From: Bradyrhizobium stylosanthis
GTDB taxonomy: Bacteria; Pseudomonadota; Alphaproteobacteria; Rhizobiales; Xanthobacteraceae
Reading direction: 5' to 3'
Assembly: GCF_001641335.1 (NCBI RefSeq)
Contig: NZ_LVEM01000002.1
Coordinates: 785,663-849,662 of the forward strand
DNA: 64,000 bases
The translations under genes and the position numbers were made by a program. Positions 61,971-64,000 of this stretch are shown here, one piece after another (within the stretch, counting starts at the first letter, position 1; each line of letters starts with the position of its first letter). The notes below the pieces were generated by a model. It was not told where the DNA came from and did not search any database. It saw only the letters and a program-made list of their open reading frames with translations.

Positions 61971-63182
61971 ATGAAGCATCTGAAATGGACGCTCGCGCTG
62001 GCCGCGAGCCTGGTCACCGGCGCGGCGAGCGCGGAGATCTCGGACAACGTCGTGCGCGTCGGCGTGCTCAACGACATCTCCGGCATCTTCCAGGACACCA
62101 ATGGCATGGGCTCGGTCGAGGCCGCGCGCATGGCGGCGGAGGATTTCAACGGCGGCGGCAAGGGCATCAAGGTCGAGATCGTCTATGCCGATCACCAGAA
62201 CAAGGCCGACGTCGGCAATGCCATCGCGCGCAAATGGCTCGACGTCGAGGGCGTCGATGCCATCGTCGACGTGCCGAACTCGGCGGTCGGCCTGTCCATC
62301 AACACGCTGCTGCGCGACAGCCGCATGACCTTCCTGGCGTCGTCCACCGCAAGCTCCGATCTCACTGGCAAGGCCTGCTCGCCCAACACCATCCAGTGGG
62401 TCAACGACGCCTGGGCGACCGGCAACACCACCGCAGCGGCGATGATGTCGCGCGGCGGCAAGGACTGGTATTTCCTCACGGTCGACTACGCGCTCGGCAA
62501 GGGCATCGAGGCGGAGGCGCAGAAATACATCGAGGGTCACGGCGGCAAGGTGCTGGGCTCCTCGAAGCATCCGCTCGGCACGTCGGACTTCGCCTCGTTC
62601 CTGCTGCAGGCCCAGAGCTCGAAGGCGCAGGTGATTGGCCTTGCCAATGCCGGCGGCGACACCATCAACGCGGTGAAGCAGGCTGCCGAGTTCGGCATCC
62701 AGCAGAGCGGGCAGAAACTCGTCGCCTTCCTGCTCTTCATCAACGATGTCCACGGCATGGGCATCAAGGTCGCGCAGGGCCTCCAGCTCATGGAAGCCTT
62801 CTACTGGGACATGAACGACGACACCCGCGCCTTCGCAAAACGCTTCGCAGCGCGGCCGGGCATGAACGGCAAGATGCCGAGCGGAAACCAGGCTGGCGTC
62901 TATGCCTCCACGCTCGCCTATCTCAACGCGGTTGCCGCCACCGGCAGCGACAATGCAAAGGACGCCGTGCCCGAGATGAAGAAGTTCAAAGGCAAGGACA
63001 AGCTGTTCGGCGACACCACGATCCGGCAGGACGGCCGGGTCGTGCATCCCATGTACCTGTTCGAGGTGAAGAAGCCGGAGGATTCGAAATACCCGTACGA
63101 CTATTACAAGCTGGTCTCGACGATTCCCGCGGACCAGGCCTTCCGGCCCCTGGCTGAAGGCGGGTGCGAGCTGGTGAAGTAG
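61971..63182 (+). CDS. ABC transporter periplasmic binding protein, aromatic/branched-chain (Peripla_BP_6) type
   Basis: The 403-aa product has a signal peptide (LKWTLALAASLVTGAASA) and VVRVGVLNDISGIFQDTNGMG, then DHQNKADVGNAIARKWLDVEGVDAIVDVPNSAVGLSI and LLQAQSSKAQVIGLANAGGD. It is related to the protein at 1878 and to binding proteins for aromatic acids in similar clusters. GGGGAGGG lies just upstream; ATG at 61971 has better spacing than 61968. It follows the ferredoxin gene by 50 bp, so it probably binds the substrate of the P450 or ligase. Permeases are not in the window. Confidence 0.9.
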   Translation: MKHLKWTLALAASLVTGAASAEISDNVVRVGVLNDISGIFQDTNGMGSVEAARMAAEDFNGGGKGIKVEIVYADHQNKADVGNAIARKWLDVEGVDAIVDVPNSAVGLSINTLLRDSRMTFLASSTASSDLTGKACSPNTIQWVNDAWATGNTTAAAMMSRGGKDWYFLTVDYALGKGIEAEAQKYIEGHGGKVLGSSKHPLGTSDFASFLLQAQSSKAQVIGLANAGGDTINAVKQAAEFGIQQSGQKLVAFLLFINDVHGMGIKVAQGLQLMEAFYWDMNDDTRAFAKRFAARPGMNGKMPSGNQAGVYASTLAYLNAVAATGSDNAKDAVPEMKKFKGKDKLFGDTTIRQDGRVVHPMYLFEVKKPEDSKYPYDYYKLVSTIPADQAFRPLAEGGCELVK

Positions 63183-63203
63183 AGGGAGCGAAGGGCTCCG
63201 CTG

Positions 63204-63252
63204 CACCCTCTCCCCTGGGGAACGGGGAGAGGGTGAGCAGCAGTTGCTGCTC
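63204..63252. terminator. Tandem hairpins between convergent genes (family G core plus a small stem)
   Basis: CACCCTCTCCCC...GGGGAGAGGGTG (12-bp arms, 63204-63235) is followed directly by GAGCAGCA-GT-TGCTGCTC (63235-63252). They fill the 73-bp gap between the binding-protein stop and the slipin stop. There is no clear T-run, so termination is likely but not certain. Confidence 0.55.
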
Positions 63253-63255
63253 TCT

Positions 63256-64000
63256 TCACCGCTTCGCGGCCATGTCCGCAATTCCTTTCGCCATCGAGAC
63301 GAACTCGCTCGGCATCATCACCAGTGTCATGGTGTTCTGCTCGGCGCCGACCTCGGTGATCATCTGCATGCGGCGCAGCTCGAGGCCCGCGGGGTTCTGC
63401 ATGATCACCTCGGCGGCCTGACGGAGCTGCTCGGCGGCGTCGAGCTCGGCTTCGGCCTTGATCAGGCGGGCGCGCTTCTCGCGCAGGGCTTCGGCCTCTT
63501 GCGCCAGTGCGCGCTGCATGCTTGGCGGAATCTCCACGCTTTTCATCTGCACCAGCTCGACCTTGACGCCCCAAGGCTCGGTGGTCGTGTCGATTGCCTT
63601 CTGCATGACCTCGGCGATGGTGTCCTGCGCTTTCAGGATCTCATCGAGCGTATGCTGTCCGAGCACGGCGCGCAGCGTCGTCAGCGAGACTTGCACGACT
63701 GCGTTGGAGACGGCCTTGACCTCCATGACCGCAAGCTCTGGATCGACGATACGATACCACACCACGGCGTCGACCTTGATCGGCACGTTGTCGCGCGTGA
63801 TGCCTTCCTGCTGCTCGACATTCGCGGTGATGGTGCGCAAATCGAGCTTGGTCTGCCATTCGAGAAACTGCCAGACCAGGTAGAGGCCCGGGCCGGCGGT
63901 GCGGTTGAATTTGCCGAGCCGGAACACGACGCTGCGTTCGTATTGATTGGCGACGCGGATGCTTCCAATGAAATAGACGAGTACGGCAAAAGCGATAATG
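63256..64000 (-). CDS. Slipin/stomatin-like SPFH-domain membrane protein (partial)
   Basis: The visible 247 residues run off the window's end; only the first few residues are missing. A membrane helix (IIAFAVLVYFIGSIRV) is followed by NQYERSVVFRLGKFNRTAGPGLYLV, the SPFH start. Next come REDNVPIKVDAV-like TRDNVPIKVDAVVWYRI, TLDEILKAQDTIAEVMQKAID, TEPWGVKVELVQMKSVEIP and a coiled coil (QRALAQEAEALREKRARLIKAEAELDAAEQL). Slipins form membrane rings or scaffolds and are usually paired with an NfeD protein, which would be beyond the window. The in-frame GTG at 63927 is internal, not the start. Confidence 0.92.
   Translation of the reverse strand, partial: IIAFAVLVYFIGSIRVANQYERSVVFRLGKFNRTAGPGLYLVWQFLEWQTKLDLRTITANVEQQEGITRDNVPIKVDAVVWYRIVDPELAVMEVKAVSNAVVQVSLTTLRAVLGQHTLDEILKAQDTIAEVMQKAIDTTTEPWGVKVELVQMKSVEIPPSMQRALAQEAEALREKRARLIKAEAELDAAEQLRQAAEVIMQNPAGLELRRMQMITEVGAEQNTMTLVMMPSEFVSMAKGIADMAAKR

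Noticed and set aside
1..64000. CRISPR arrays, transposases, integrases, phage genes, rRNA or tRNA genes
   Set aside because: None was seen. The repeats are inverted and variable in spacing, not regular direct repeats, and no mobile-element enzyme is encoded.

Overview
The window is a GC-rich, gene-dense stretch of an alphaproteobacterial chromosome, most likely Bradyrhizobium or a close relative. The evidence is the many substrate-binding proteins and MFS carriers, acyl-CoA and aromatic-acid catabolism, a Sox thiosulfate system, AGGAG- or GGAAACGACC-type ribosome sites, and many intergenic palindromes of the GTCGTCCCGGCGAAGG type. I saw no rRNA, tRNA, CRISPR, transposase or phage gene. The genus is inferred from gene content, not from a marker gene.

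Layout. 1-3.1 kb: the 3' end of an RND efflux pump and a periplasmic binding protein. 3.2-7.8 kb (minus): an AttFGH-like ABC exporter operon with a MAPEG protein. 7.9-12.5 kb: two MFS carriers around an N-acyl-D-amino-acid deacylase. 12.7-18.9 kb (minus): a sulfur region, soxX-Y-Z-A-K-B plus a DsrE protein and a persulfide dioxygenase-rhodanese fusion, with no soxCD. 19.2-30 kb: assorted metabolism (methyltransferase, hydrolase, prolyl oligopeptidase, two MFS carriers, VOC protein, CMD protein and an acyl-CoA dehydrogenase pair). 30.3-35.8 kb (minus): an AapJ-like binding protein, an L,D-transpeptidase, a duplicated PH-like membrane protein, a CcdA/thioredoxin pair and an ECF sigma factor.

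36.2-41.8 kb (minus) is a four-gene signalling operon: a TRAP-type binding protein, a membrane histidine kinase, a receiver-DUF3369-kinase and an OmpR-type regulator, with no TRAP permease. A lone UgpB-like binding protein lies divergent to it. 43.6-45.9 kb holds an M4 metalloprotease of the protealysin type, an emfourin-like inhibitor and an odd phosphotransferase.

46.2-56.6 kb is the most coherent catabolic island. A sigma-54 promoter (46225-46240) precedes a complete Dpp-type ABC importer, followed by AtzG, AtzE, HpxZ, a GntR regulator and a convergent AtzF. I read it as import and hydrolysis of a ureide-like amide (carboxybiuret, oxalurate or similar) for nitrogen. The importer ATPase carries a palindromic repeat in frame between its two ATPase halves.

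56.8-63.2 kb looks like a hydroxycinnamate or methoxybenzoate region: MarR regulator, feruloyl-CoA synthetase with a clear MarR-type operator, a second MarR, a CYP199A-like P450, its [2Fe-2S] ferredoxin and a binding protein. The window ends inside a slipin gene.

At least eight families of inverted-repeat elements occupy most of the longer intergenic gaps.
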